Assembly (NCBI GenBank): GCA_028571685.1
Contig: CM053146.1
Span: 111,327,431 to 111,391,430, forward strand
DNA length: 64,000 nucleotides
Direction of reading: 5' to 3'
DNA from: Heterohyrax brucei
Lineage: Eukaryota > Chordata > Mammalia > Hyracoidea > Procaviidae
Part shown: piece after piece, positions 33,966 to 45,635 of the stretch
How the letters are laid out: the number at the start of each line of letters is the position of its first letter
Numbering within the stretch: position 1 is the stretch's first letter
The notes under the pieces: model-generated
Databases searched by the model: none
What the model was told of the DNA's origin: nothing
The model's input: the letters and a program-made list of their open reading frames with translations, nothing else
Position numbers and translations under genes: made by a program

Positions 33966-34166
33966 TTGGAACTGGCTAGATGCCTTTTGATTAACTGAAA
34001 TGAAACCTTTCAGAAAATGTCTACTAAGTGCTAGGTATTGCCCAATGTCTTGGGGAGTCAGTGAAAAGAACAGTCTTGGGTGTATATACAAAGAAACGAC
34101 GTGAGAAAAGTGGTCTACTGTTTTCCGCATTGTGTTACATAGACATGAAGAGTCTTTTTTAACAGA

Positions 34167-34326
34167 AGGAAACCCTGGTGGCATAGCAATTGAGTGCTAC
34201 AGCTGCTAACTCAAACACCGGCAGTTTAAATCCTCCAGGTGCTCCTAGGAAACTCTGTGGAGCAGTTCTGCTCTGTCCTATAGGGTAGCTGAGCCAGAAT
34301 TGACTCAACAGCAGTGGGTTTGGTTT
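34167..34326 (+). repeat. AfroSINE, form A
   Basis: 'ggaaaccctggtggcatagc', 'gctcctaggaaactctgtgg', tail 'ttgactcaacagcagtgggt'. Ends in a TG repeat. Confidence 0.92.
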
Positions 34327-34373
34327 TGTGTGTGTGGGTGCATGTGTGTGTGTGTGTTTGTGTATGTGTGTGT
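34327..34373. repeat. (TG)n microsatellite at SINE 3' end
   Basis: Imperfect TG tract starting at the end of the SINE tail 'ggttttgtgtgtgtgggt'. The SINE tail may have seeded it. Confidence 0.85.
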
Positions 34374-35209
34374 TATCAGAAACTATGTGTTTGGATCTGA
34401 AACAGTTTCTAAGCATGTTTGCCAGTTCTGGTACAAATCCAATGGAGCATTAACTAGAGAGAGTCTTCAGCACCAGTGGCAACTGGACTTCCAGGTCCCT
34501 GCTACCCAAGCTCTGGGCAGCATTTCTGAGCCCAGGATGCCAGCCCCATGAGTCTTAGCTCTGGGCTGCCCCCCTGGAGCCCAGTGCTGGAAGGTTCGCA
34601 CCTTTGAAATCAGATAAAGGGCGTCAAGCCACAGCTGTGTTTGTTTTATAAATTAAAGGGCAAATCATTAAAATGATTGTTTTCCTGAAAATAAAGAGAT
34701 TAAATAGCTCTCCCTTCTCCCCTGCTGCCTCCCCTCCTCTTTTCCAGTTTGTCTCCCAAGGACTCCAGCCTCGTGTTAAACAGCAAAGAATTATCTCTGT
34801 TTCAATCTTGGGGCCTGGGCAGGCTCCATAACAATTATAATCTGTTACTGAACCAGCCTGGAGGCAGGGGGGCCACTGAAACAGAATTCTTTCCAGTATT
34901 AACCGCCATTCAAATGGATCTGAGGAGAATAATTGAGCACTGGGGGGCCCTCACAGTGACCCTAGGACTTAGGCTTCTTTTCCCCACCTTCTAAGATGCT
35001 TAGTACTTCTTCCCCCCCAAGTCGTCTTCAGCAGGAGGTGCTGCCTATGGTGGGAATTTAAGATTTTAGCACCCAGAGAAGGAAAAGTGAATCAAATGAG
35101 AAGTGTTTGGAAAAGCATCTGGCACTCAATAAGTAAGAAATAAATGTTAGTTATCGCCACTCCATTTAAGAGGCCTCGGAGAGATACTTGCACTTAATCT
35201 GGATGACGG
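34374..35209. other. unique interval, possible conserved block
   Basis: Positions 34620-34700 and 34800-34960 are AT-rich and repeat-free, with 'aatcattaaaatgattgttt' and 'aacaattataatctgttact'. Texture resembles conserved non-coding DNA. No exon seen. Confidence 0.25.
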
Positions 35210-35393
35210 TATCATTGTTAAGTACCACTGAGTTGATTTTTAACTCAGAGATCCCACTACTGGAGGGTTTTCCTGGCTGTAATCTTTATGGGAGCAGATC
35301 GCCAGGTCCTTCTCCCAAGGAGCTGCTAGGTAGATTTGAACCACAAACCTTTTGGTCAGCAGCCAAGCACTTAACTATCGCACCACCAGAGCT
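35210..35393 (-). repeat. AfroSINE, form B
   Basis: 'gtaccactgagttgattttt', B segment 'cgccaggtccttctcccaag', head-side 'tgaaccacaaaccttttggt' and 'gcaccaccagagc'. Confidence 0.85.
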
Positions 35394-35469
35394 GGGAGGC
35401 AATGAAGAGCCTTAAACGTCTTCCAGGAAGACGCCATAGTTGGACGGAGAAGGAGTTTACCAACTAAAC

Positions 35470-35672
35470 AAAACAAAACCCGTGGCCATCAAGTCGATTC
35501 TGGCTCACAGCAACCCTGTGCAACAGAGAGAACTGCCCCACGAGGATTCCAAAGCTGTACGTCTTTACGGAAGTACTCTGCTATACCCTATTCCTGTGAA
35601 GTAGCTAGTGGGTTCCAACCACCGACCCAGATAGCAGCTCGGTGCTTAATCACTGCGTAACCAGGGTTCCCT
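35470..35672 (-). repeat. AfroSINE, form B
   Basis: 'ggccatcaagtcgattctgg', 'ttccaaagctgtacgtcttt', head 'actgcgtaaccagggttccc'. Second of three minus-strand SINEs in 850 bp. Confidence 0.87.
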
Positions 35673-35867
35673 GCTTACTAGCTAGTAGGGGCTTAAGCTA
35701 TACAAGACATAAAACAGTGAATACAGTGAGTGTCTAAAAATTATGCATAGTCACTTTACCCACATGACGTCATTTCATCCTCTTATGAAGACCACTCAAA
35801 AGCCCCTCTTTTACTCTCCAATTTATAGAGAAACAGAGGTTAAGGAACACATTCAAGTTGGCGAACC

Positions 35868-36063
35868 AAAATCAGTAGTTGCTGAGTTGACCAGTTCAGG
35901 ATGACCTCCATGTTTCAGAGTAGAACTGTATTCCACAGTTTTCACTGGCTGGTTTTTTGGCAGTAGGTCACCTTTATTCCAAGGCACATCTGGGGACTCA
36001 GATTTCTAACATCTCCAAGTAGCAGCCTAATTAGTTAATCATTTGCGTCACCCAGGGACTCCT
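35868..36063 (-). repeat. AfroSINE, form C, diverged
   Basis: 'gctgagttgaccagttcagg', 'gtagaactgtattccacagt', head 'gcgtcacccagggactcctt'. Third SINE of the cluster. Confidence 0.75.
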
Positions 36064-37664
36064 TCCAGGGTTAGGCAGTGAGGACAAGCAAAACTGCTAG
36101 TCTAGGTTGTACTGACAGACGCCTTCCCTCCTGCCAGGGAGACTTGGCAGGAGTCCTTTCTTTCATCCCTATCCACAGAGCTCCATGACAGCAGGGCCCA
36201 CATGTGCTGTGATTGTTGGTGTCTGACTCCCCACTACAGCTGAACGATTTGAGGGCAGAGTCCAAGTCTTTTCATCTGTGCTCCTTGAGCCTGGTTTGTG
36301 TGGATACTCAGTAAAAGTGTGTCACACAAATACATGAGGGGATACAAATTCCAGATAGCCTGTGAGCCCATGTGTCCTTGTTCTACTGACCAAATGGGAC
36401 CAGTACTCCTATTCCTCTGCCAGGACAATAGTAAAATAGACCCTGTGGCCTATTTTACCAAAATAGCATGGGCAACCCGTAATGGGGACTCGAAACAGCC
36501 AAGAGAATGCAAAAATGCAGTCAATGGGATTATATCAGTTCCCTAACCACTGCAATGAAAGAGTAGCCTCAATTTTTTAAGATGGGAAAATAAAGAGCTT
36601 TCTTCACCGGCCAGGTGGGTGACTGTATTCCATGAAAAACCTCAGCAGTAGCCCAGGAGATAAAGGCTAAAAATGGACCTTAAGCCTAGAGGTTTCCAAG
36701 AACCAGCCAGAAAGACAGTGGGTTGTAAAGTTCATTCCTCTGCCTAAGCAAGCCTTAAAGAACTAAGTTAAACCTAACCCTTAGCCCTAGTCCCACAAAG
36801 AAAAATAAATTAGCAAAGTGACTCAACATTTAACAATACATAATAACAAAAACAATAGTAAGACCTTGGAGTAAACAAAAGAAAATTAACTTTTCCAACT
36901 GGCCCTGAAAACCGGACTTTTCTGGTCACATGGGCATTAAAACTTTTTCTGTGAAAAGCCAACCCCAAGCCTCTGCTCAACTCCAGGAGTTCCCTACAAG
37001 CCTTGGAACTGTCCCCCTAAAAGTCCCTAATCAGAGATTAGAGAATGAGGAGAATGAGGAGAATGAGGAAAGCTACTTTCTGTGGTTAAACAGCAACAAA
37101 GCCCTGACTTTTAATAGCACGAGAGGGGTCAAACTGAAAAATCAAGCAGCCCTCATAAAAGTCCCCCCAGGTGGTGGCTGAGCTGCCCTCTGTTCCAGGG
37201 AGGAAGCAGCTGGCTGCTGTTGGGTGGGTGGGGAGCTGGGTGGCGAGCAAGGAGCCTGCTCCCCTTCTTCCCTGTCTGCAACACTTGATCCTCTCTATGG
37301 GCCCATATTATTTAATGATGCAGAACATCCCTTTCCCCTAAACCTGAGATCAAGGTGAGCCATTTCTGGTTCCCACAGGCCCATGCAGGTCTGAGCCACT
37401 CCAGCTGGCGGTCAAGGCCTCAGGCCAGAGTTCACCAGGACAGAGAGTGGGTGAGTGCCTCTCTGGGTTAAGAAAATGCAGGCAGTGGGGGCACAACAGA
37501 GGCTGAGAGGGCACGTACTGCTCTGCTGTACCCCAGAACCTCAAAGATGTCTCCCCACCCCACCCCCTGCTTTGGTCACCCTGCAGCAATAGCTGGCTGA
37601 ACAAAATGAGACAACTGAACGTTAGCACTGGTTTGCTTCCCTGCTTATTTCGTGCTAACTTTTT
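36064..37664. other. mostly unresolved interval
   Basis: Positions 36550-37320 have a composition that could be an old LTR-type repeat, but no family is recognised. A 9-bp unit 'gagaatgag' repeats three times at 37041-37067. No exon supported. Confidence 0.3.
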
Positions 37665-37975
37665 TTAATTAAAAATACAAAACATGCAAAAACAAAAGAG
37701 AGACAGAGAATAATATAATGAATCTGCACATACACATTGCCCACCCAGATTCAGAATTTCATATTGGCTCTATCTATTCCTTTTCCCTTTTTTATCTTTG
37801 CTAAGATATTTTATTTAAAGTAGATTCAAGATGCAGTGTCATTTCAACCATACTTAATTCCTAACACATTTCCAAAATCATGCTGATATTTTCTTACACA
37901 ATCACAATGCCATTATCATGCCCAACAAAATTAACTGTTCTTTGATATTCTCTAGTCTTCATCTGTTCCCTTTGA
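37665..37975 (-). repeat. L1M (L1ME-like) 3' end
   Basis: Antisense L1 3' UTR words: 'acaaaacatgcaaaaacaaa', 'attgcccacccagattcaga', 'cacaatgccattatcatgcc' and 'caacaaaattaactgttctt'. Confidence 0.78.
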
Positions 37976-37979
37976 TCAT

Positions 37980-38345
37980 AAGCAATGGCAGAGTTATTCA
38001 CAATACCAAAATAATGGATACAACCTAAGTGGATAAACAAAATGTGATACATACACACAATGGAATACTATGCAGCCACAAAGAATAATGATGCATCTGA
38101 GAATCATCTCATCAACATGGATGACATAAGTGAAATAAGTCAATCACTAAAAGACAAATGTTGCATGGTTCCACCACTGGAAAACATTTACACACAGAAA
38201 GAAACATTTTTTCATGGTTACCAGGAATGGGAGAGTGAAGGACAGAAAACTACTAACTAAACAGAAGACACATATAGACTTTGGTAAAGGGAAAAGCAGT
38301 ACACCATACAGGGGCAGTCACCACGACGTAACCAAGGCAAAGGAA
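37980..38345 (+). repeat. L1 ORF2 3' end fragment
   Basis: Encodes the familiar L1 ORF2 C-terminal motif M-E-Y-Y-A-A followed by diverged sequence. Preceding words are 'ggcagagttattcacaatac' and 'tacacacaatggaatactat'. Opposite orientation to the L1M piece it abuts. Fragment only. Confidence 0.85.
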
Positions 38346-38427
38346 GACACTGAGAAGTACACGGGAATCCAAGGCTATAGAGGTAAATATTGGTCCCTCC
38401 CATTTTATCTAAAGTTCATGAGATTGC

Positions 38428-38506
38428 AGCCTAGAAAACCCTATGGTGAAGTTCTACTCTGTCACATGGAGTTGCTATGAGTTGAAATTGACCAGAAGAC
38501 ACCTAA
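38428..38506 (+). repeat. AfroSINE form B, 3' part
   Basis: 'gattgcagcctagaaaaccc', 'gttctactctgtcacatgga', tail 'agacacctaatagcat'. Followed by a short ATCT repeat. Confidence 0.82.
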
Positions 38507-38534
38507 TAGCATCTATCTATCTGTTTTAGTTGGC

Positions 38535-39058
38535 TGTCTTTTTAGTCAGCTAGTGCTGCTCTAAAAGAAATACCACACAGTGGATGGCCTTAACAAAGGA
38601 AAGTTTATTCTTACACAGTCTGGTAGGCTACAAGTCCAAATTCAGGATGTCCACTCCAGGTGATGGCTTTCCCCTTTGTCAGCTGTGGAGGAAGCCCGGT
38701 ATTGTACCAGTCTTTGTCTCTGGTATCTTGGTGCAGGAACCTCAGGTCTGAAGGATACGCTCTTCTCCCGGTGCTGCTTTCTTGATGGTGTGAGGTTCCC
38801 AGTTCTCTGCCTGCTTCCCTTTCCTTTTATCTCTTACAGGGTGAAAGGATTAAGAGTCGGAAAAGCCATACTCCAGGGAAACTCTCTTTACAGTGGAGCA
38901 TAGGGGTGATTTTATAAGGGATTTACAGCCCCACCCTAATCCTTTAACATACGGCACAGCAAAATCACACAATGGAGCACAATCGTAGAATACAGGGTAT
39001 CATGGCCCAGCCATGTGGCTATGCATACTTTTGGGGGGACACAATTCAGTCCATGACA
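38535..39058 (-). mobile_element. MaLR-like solo LTR (fossil)
   Basis: About 524 bp, with ends reading 'tgtctttttagtcagctagt' and 'acacaattcagtccatgaca'. Typical of the group: 'aacaaaggaaagtttattct' contains the complement of the polyadenylation region. ATCT-type repeats lie on both sides. No internal region. Confidence 0.85.
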
Positions 39059-39115
39059 CTATCTATCTATCTATCTATCTGTCTGTCTGTCTGTCCATCT
39101 GTCTGTCCCTCTCTC
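39059..39115. repeat. (ATCT)n/(GTCT)n compound microsatellite
   Basis: ATCT units grade into GTCT units immediately after the LTR. A few ATCT units also lie at 38512-38523 on its other side. Confidence 0.92.
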
Positions 39116-39119
39116 CTGA

Positions 39120-39800
39120 TAAAACATCTAATGTACGGAAAACTCTCCATCCTTGCTTCTAAGGAGTATTTTGGCTATATTTCTTCCAAGATAGATTTGT
39201 ACATTCTTCTGGCAGTAGTATATTCAATAATCTTTGCCAACATCATAAGCTCAAGACACCAATTCATCTTCGGTCGTCTTTATTCATTGTCCAGCTTTCC
39301 CATGCATGTGAGGTGACTGAAAATACTACAGCTCGGGTCAGGCACACCTCACTCCTCAAAGTGACGTCTTCACTTTTGAACACTTCAAAGAGGCATTTTA
39401 CAGCCAGCTTGCCCAATATCACATTGTTCAATTTCTTGGCTGTTTCTTCCACGGGTATTGATTGTGGGTCCAAATAAAAGGAAATGCTTGACAGCTTCAG
39501 ACTTCTCTTTGTAGATCATGATGTTGCTTACTGGTCTAGTTGTGAAGATTCTTGTTTTCCTTATGTTGAGGTGTGATCCATACTAAGGTCTGTAGGCTTT
39601 GTCTGTACCAGTAAGTTCTTCAAACCCTCCTCACTTTTAAGCAGAGTGGGTTGTGTCAACATTTATGACAGATTGTTGATGAGTCTTCTTTCAGTCTTGA
39701 TGTTCTGTTCTTGTTTACAGAGTTCAGCTTCTCAGATTATCTGTTCAACATACAGACTGAAGAAGTATCATGAAAGGATATAACCTTGACACATACTGTT
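39120..39800 (-). repeat. RTE LINE, 3' portion
   Basis: Antisense RTE: 'ccatccttgcttctaaggag', 'cttcttccaagatagatttg', 'ttctttatgttgaggtgtga'-type words and 'acttttaagcagagtgggtt'. It lacks its extreme 3' tail on the left and ends in the reverse-transcriptase region on the right. Confidence 0.85.
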
Positions 39801-39802
39801 CC

Positions 39803-39888
39803 TCAGAAACTCTAAGCAACAGTAGTACCCTGTCCTATAGAGTAGTTATAAGTTGGAATCAACTCGACAACACATGACAACACAATAA
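39803..39888 (+). repeat. AfroSINE 3' half
   Basis: 'gaaactctaagcaacagtag', 'gttataagttggaatcaact', tail 'cgacaacacatgacaacaca'. 5'-truncated. Confidence 0.8.
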
Positions 39889-40111
39889 CTACACTTGTCC
39901 TGTTTTTGTTTGATTGGTTTATACCATTTCAATTATTTTCACCTGTAAAATTCAGTGAGATCGATGATGTTCACCTAGCGAGTTTGCCTTGGTTTTGAAG
40001 AGTGGACATTCCCCATGAAGATCTGCTGTTTGTGTCTTGACCAAACACACATTGTTTTTTGTTCCCCAACTCAAGGTAGCCTCTAAGACAAGAACTTGGG
40101 CTTTCTGGTAA

Positions 40112-40287
40112 CAAGAGTGTTCTTAAACTTTAAGGTGTGTCAGAATCACTTGGAGGGCTTGTTAAAATACGGATTTCTGGGCCTCACCCCGAGTTTCCAA
40201 TATAAGGGGTCAGAGGCTGCCTGTGAATTTGCACATCTAATGAGTTCCCAGAGGTGGAGGAGTCTGCTAGTTCAAGGACCACACATG
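40112..40287 (-). mobile_element. MER5A-like hAT element
   Basis: Shows the conserved MER5A order in antisense: 'gtgtcagaatcacttggagg', 'gcttgttaaaatacggattt', 'ctgggcctcaccccgagttt', 'gtgaatttgcacatctaatg', 'agttcccagag'. Non-autonomous and old. Confidence 0.88.
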
Positions 40288-41504
40288 GAGATCCACTGAA
40301 CTTCACTGAAACCACACAAATAGACCTCTTTGGGACAAATCTAGAGCCTTCACTGCTGGGACCACTTAATGCCTGCAGGTGGCATCGGGCACACCCAGTG
40401 CTCCCTGGGACTGTCTGTGCCCTGCTGACCAAACCCACCCTTGATACATCAGCTTCCAGTCACCGGGTTTCTGCTGCCTTATGGACCAGTACTTGAGGCT
40501 GGTCTCACTCTCTGATGACGGGTTTCTGCTCTGATACTCAGTCCCTCAAGGGATCAATGTCCTCTCCTCCAATCCCCATCTCTTCCTGCCCCTGGCTTGC
40601 CCCACAGTTTGTCAGACTTTGTCCTGTCTACTTAAGGCATGCTGTGAGGAGACATCCTTTGCCATCATCTGCCCAGAAGACCCCATTGTTCTAACACACA
40701 CAAAGGGGCTGTGCACAGGCTGATGGATCCTGTTAATCGCTTGCTCTGCCTGGACCCTTGAGTAATGACTCCCATCTGGCTCCCACCTACAACCATGCTC
40801 ATCCTCTGCATCCCTGACAACCCCAACCTTTACTCAGGCTTGCAGTAGCCTGCATGCTGCCTGGTTCCTTCCCAGTCTGGCCCAAGTCTAAGCCAGGTGA
40901 GCTTCCTAAGAAACCCCAGCCCATCTACTGCCCGACTGTGTCTTAGGGAGATGCCAGGAGAGACCAGCAGGAGCTGAACCAAGCTATCTCTGTCCTCTTT
41001 GCTCCTGAATCAGAAGTACACAGAGATCTGGAACCTAGGGGTCATTGAAACTAAAGCCAAGAAGCAAAGGTTCCTGAGCCAAATGTTGCCTCCCAGGCAG
41101 GCCTCACGGCTTTCCTTAGGTCAGGAGACTTGCCCCAGGACACCTAGCCACACCCTAGCAGCACAGGTTTTTTTCTCAGGGTGGCAGCCATACAGGTCAA
41201 GCTGGGGCTGGTTGCCCTCATCTCTCAAAGGGGTTGCCTCTAGCTCTGGGACCCCATCCCAGCCCAAAAGTGCAGGCAGCCAGCCAGTTAGTGAGTCAAA
41301 CTGACTAACCCCACTAGCCTCCAGATGAATGAGTTCCCATGGGCGAAGTCAAAGGAAGTAGGCATGAGGTCCTCGCTCTGGGAAAAGGAGTAGGTGGGTG
41401 CTAAGCACACACGCAGCAAAGTTGCAGGCATTCCAACCTTGGTCTGATTTCCCTTCCCTGGGTACTGCAAACAGTTTAACATGTTTGGACATTAATCTAA
41501 TGGC
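40288..41504. other. no feature seen
   Basis: GC-moderate unique-looking sequence. Short frames overlap on both strands. No supported exon or repeat. Confidence 0.3.
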
Positions 41505-41645
41505 TGGAGGGTCCAGACCACCCAGAGGTACCTTGGAAGAAAGGCCTGGCAATCCACTGAGAAATCAGGTATCAAAACCCTAGGAAGCACAGTTCTAGTC
41601 TGGAGTCACTGTAAGTCAGCATAAACTTGATAGCAGCTGAGTTTG
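41505..41645 (+). repeat. AfroSINE form C, partial
   Basis: 'ccacccagaggtaccttgga', 'agaaaggcctggcaatccac' and tail 'actgtaagtcagcataaact'. Head missing. Confidence 0.8.
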
Positions 41646-41654
41646 AGAAGCTAC

Positions 41655-41795
41655 AAGGATTCCAAGCACTAGGCCACAGTGAACAAAATGAACAAAAACA
41701 CCTGTCCTTATGGAGCTTACACTGTGGTGGGGGAGACAGACAGTAAACAAATAAGTAAAAATGTGTACTAGAATAAGACCCTATTAAATTTTATA
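41655..41795. repeat. ancient mammalian repeat, family unresolved
   Basis: 'ttatggagcttacactgtgg', 'gggagacagacagtaaacaa' and 'ataagtaaaaatgtgtac' are words of a widespread old repeat whose name I cannot recall. The fragment at 2600-2720 seems related. Confidence 0.5.
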
Positions 41796-41799
41796 ATGG

Positions 41800-41996
41800 T
41801 TAACCAGTGGCACAGTGGTTAAGCCCTTTACCACTAACCAAAAGATTGTTAGCTAGAAGCCACTGGCTGCTCTGAGGGAGAAAGGCATGGCTGTCAGCTT
41901 CTATAAAGATGCACAGCCTGGGAAACCCTATGGTGCAGTTCTATGCTGTCCTGTAGGATTGCCATAAGTCAGAATCCATTCAACAGGAACTAGTTT
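41800..41996 (+). repeat. AfroSINE, form B
   Basis: 'ccagtggcacagtggttaag', B segment 'ctgagggagaaaggcatggc', 'gcacagcctgggaaacccta', tail 'cataagtcagaatccattca'. Confidence 0.88.
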
Positions 41997-42739
41997 CTAA
42001 CATTATGTCGGAGTTCACAAAATTGAGCTGTGTAAAATATGAGTTGTATTATTGCGAGGTTAATGAAATATTGGGTGTGGAACTGCTACAGAAGGCAGGA
42101 GCCAACCACCTACCAAACTTGATTCAAGTTATTTCAAGTTGTGTTATTAAAATTCCCTCACTGTATAGAAAATAATACATGAAGAAAGTACCAGGTGTTG
42201 ACCCAATGTGAGAAGTGTAACCAGCATCACTTAACCATATGTGTAGAAATGGTAAGCGGGAAACAATTTGCTGTACACACTTCAGTCAAAAACTCAAAAT
42301 ATTTTAAAAGAAGAAGTACCAGGGAAAAAATAAAGCAAGGGAGGAGGATATGAGATGTCAGGCATGGGGATGAATTAAAATTTTGAAAGCTTGATTTCTT
42401 TAATAAGTAGAAGGCCTCAGTGAGAAAGTCATCTGGGGTGGGAACATCACTCACTCTGCTGACTAGAACAGCGCTGAGAAACCCAGACATACATGGAAGA
42501 ATCAGAAGATCGAGAAATCAAGGCTAGGAATGGCAGGGTTTCTAGAGTCAAGGATTTTGCCTTAAAGGGTCCAGAAACAGATCCTTGAACAGTTAATGCT
42601 GTACTTTCTGGCATCCTTTCAGAGCTAGAAGGAAGAAGACATTCCAGACAGGTAGAACAACACAGGAGATGATTCAGGTGAGAGAAAGCAAAGCAAAGCA
42701 TTTCCAAAGGATGAGTTTCTTTGGCTGGACCTTAGGAGA
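41997..42739. other. no feature seen
   Basis: AT-rich then mixed. No supported exon or repeat. Confidence 0.3.
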
Positions 42740-42917
42740 AAAAACAGTTGTTAAGCCAGCTATGACTCATGGAGACCCCGTGCATGTCGGAGTAGAAGTA
42801 TGCTTCATGGGATTTTTAATAGCTGATTGCCGAAGTCGATTGCCAGGTCTTTCTTTCAAGGTGCGCCTGGGTGGGATTAGCAGCTGCATGTTAACCGTTT
42901 GCACTTTCCAGGGACTC
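42740..42917 (-). repeat. AfroSINE, form C
   Basis: 'agttgttaagccagctatga', 'gattgccaggtctttctttc', head 'cgtttgcactttccagggac'. Confidence 0.8.
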
Positions 42918-43849
42918 AGCAGAGCAAGAGTTAAATTGGGCTACAGAGAAGAAGGAGTATGGAATAAAAAGTGTGAAAATCCAGAATCGTGGTGAATGTT
43001 ATCTTTTGTAAAAGGCCCTCAGAGGCCATGACAGGTTTGGGGAGGGTGTGTGCAGACAACAGATGCGTGAGAATACTTGGCAAGGAAGCTGCTTCTATAG
43101 GAGGCACATGCTGTTGAGAAGTCCCAGCTCAGAACCAGCTGCGGAGATGGAAAGACTGGAAAGGGTGGCAGCCAAGAGCTGCGGGCTGTTCTGGCCTCTT
43201 TGTCTCTCCAAAGATGTGTGGGAGGCATAGAGCGCCAGAGGTTTGCTCAACTCCCAAGTAGCTTCTCTGTTCATGTTTATTCTTCTTCCTTTAATGATAT
43301 GATGAGCTCATGGTCCTCGGAGGTGCCAGGAATCAATTAGCCATTTGGCTCTCTTCAGCCTTAGCAGAAACAACTGAGTGTCCTGCTGCAGGTAGGTCTC
43401 CTGTGGGTCGAGGCAGGGGGCAGTGCAGATGAAACTACCACGCACACGAGGTCCCTGCCCTGCAGGAGCCATCTGCCCGCCAGGCTAGAGCTGATATTCA
43501 AGGGGAGGTTATGGCTACCGGTGGGGAGAAGCTAGTCAGCTGCTCAGACCACCAGGGCACAAAATGTTCCATTTCTTTTGGAAGAAAGTAATCAAGTCGA
43601 TTTATTTCCCTTTCTTTTTACAGCTCTTGCTTGTTATGGCAGAGCCACAGACTTCACAAAGAGAAATTTTTACACTACCTCTTCCTTTTCTACGTGTCTG
43701 CTTCTCTGCCTATACTAACTGCGTGTGTATGAACTCTCCCAATCCCACCCCAACCCCCCATTCCTATCCGTTTATGCCTGGGCTCCTATTCTTATTCTTT
43801 CCTAGGGGGTCTCTCGACTCCCCGCCTTTACACAGTGCCATGTGGAAAC
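42918..43849. other. no feature seen
   Basis: Unique-looking, pyrimidine-rich near 43560-43800. A 105-codon plus frame there reflects the pyrimidine bias, not coding. Confidence 0.3.
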
Positions 43850-43854
43850 CCACC

Positions 43855-44328
43855 TGTCTTAGTCATCTAGTACTGGTATGAAAGAAATTCCACAAGTGGT
43901 AGATGGCTTTAAAAAGAGAAATTTTATTCTGACACAGTCCAGTGGGTTACAAGTCCAAACTGAGAGCAGCAGCTCCCAGGGAAGGCTTTCTCTGTTGACT
44001 CTGCAGGAAGGTCCTTGTCATCAATCTTCCCCTGCACTGGGAGCTTCTGAGGCACGGGGACCCCCCATCCAAGGGATGTGCTCTGCTCCTGGTACTGCGT
44101 CACTGCTTTCTTGGTGGTCTGAGGTCCCACACCCCAGAGACCGCCTCAAGGCACAGTGCCGTCTTCCACACTGAGTGCCACAGCACGAACCCAGCTGCCG
44201 CCCGTTCTCCCTCATTAGCATCATAGAGGCAGGATTTATAACATACGGAAACATCCCACAGCACTGGGACTCACGGCCCAGCCATCACTACATACCTATT
44301 TCGGGGGAACACAACGCAACCCAGGACA
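43855..44328 (-). mobile_element. MaLR-like solo LTR with 5-bp target duplication (fossil)
   Basis: Ends read 'tgtcttagtcatctagtact' and 'acaacgcaacccaggaca'. The direct repeat 'ccacc' flanks it exactly at 43850-43854 and 44329-44333. No internal region. Long frames on both strands inside it are not genes. Confidence 0.88.
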
Positions 44329-44333
44329 CCACC

Positions 44334-45029
44334 CACCACCCATTTACCCTTCACTTCCCCCTCAGCTAACACAAGTCTGCTCCCCCATCGTCACTGTCCC
44401 CCTCGCTGCTCTCAATGACAGAAGCCTTGCTTTCTCCCAAGTCTCAAACACAAAGGGGAAAGAAGAGCATGTCTAGTCTGTGCCACTTGGTCATGCCACT
44501 CAAGTCCTTGTTATCCGGTCACGCCACCTTCTGCGGGGCCCTGCCTGTTTCTACTTCACATTTTCCCTCTTTACCCTGCTGTAATCCCTGGTGACCCCAA
44601 TCGTCATGCCGATGACCTGGCTCACACCCTCACTGCCCTCCTCTGTGCTCTCCTCCTCTCTGGTGACCTTTGTTCCCACGGTAGGGCAGCCACAGCTGGA
44701 CCACATTACACGGGGCTGTCACCTCTCAAGGGCTGTGCTGTCTCTTCAGCCTCAGCCTCCTAACCTGTTGACATCCCTGCTTCCTCACACCTCCTGCATC
44801 CGTTCTTTGTCCTCACTGGGAGCTCTTCTCTTAACTTTTTATAATTCACACAATCTTATATCCCTCTTTGGTCCACATTTTACCTATCTACATACACATA
44901 CACACACACAGAGACATATACGCATACACAGGCTCTCACATCTCTGGGTTCTACTGTGCCTTCTCTCCTAGGTTTCTTTCCTCCCTAGCAATTACCACTG
45001 CTAATCCAGTGGAGAAAATAATAACAATG
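44334..45029. other. pyrimidine-rich unique interval
   Basis: C/T-rich on the plus strand with a short (CA)n tract near 44887-44910. The 126-codon plus frame at 44591-44971 has low-complexity S/L/P composition. No repeat family recognised. Confidence 0.3.
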
Positions 45030-45235
45030 TGCTTTGAGCTCTTATTCCAGGCAAAATACTATTTTTATGTATTTTATGTGGATCATCTCATTTAATCCAC
45101 ACAGTAACACTAATAAGGCCGGTATAATTATATCCCACCCCACTACGTACTAAGAAACTTAGAACCTAGAAAAGGTAAACCACCTGCCCTACATTATACA
45201 GTTGGAGGCCAGATTACAACCCAGACCCCACTATG
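45030..45235 (-). repeat. MIR SINE
   Basis: 'ttatgtggatcatctcattt', 'aatccacacagtaacac' and 'accacctgccctacattata' follow the minus-strand MIR order. Confidence 0.75.
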
Positions 45236-45321
45236 CTTTATTTCCTTGAGCTGTCCCCCTCCAAGTTACACAGAATGAGTGTTGCTTTTACTAAGATTTT
45301 AATGGCAGTATTCCTGTACCT

Positions 45322-45537
45322 GGAGTCCAAGGCTGATGTAAATGGTGAATGCACTTGGCTGTTAATCAAGAGATTAGATGTTTAAGTCCACCCACAGGCA
45401 CCTTGGAAGAAACGCATGGCAATCTGCTTCTGAAAAATCAGCCACTGAAAACCTTAAGGGGCACAGTTCTACTCTGACATACATGGAGTGGTTATATAAG
45501 TTAGGTCAACTCCGTGGCAACTGATCTGGTTTTGGCT
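45322..45537 (+). repeat. AfroSINE, form C
   Basis: Full-length C copy: 'ggagtccaaggctgatgtaa', 'ttaagtccacccacaggcac', 'gcatggcaatctgcttctga', tail 'gtggcaactgatctggtttt'. Confidence 0.87.
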
Positions 45538-45635
45538 TTTTGTTCCTGTACATAAAAAGTTCTTATGATGCTTTTTAACCTGTTTAGTGCTTCAAAGAGT
45601 GTACAAATTCAATGAGAACATGTTGAACAAAGTAT

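Noticed and set aside
36550-37320. possible retroviral LTR
   Set aside because: Composition is suggestive but I recognise no family, no terminal dinucleotides and no target duplication.
39059-39115. possible CRISPR-like or regulatory repeat array
   Set aside because: It is a simple tetranucleotide microsatellite in a mammalian genome.
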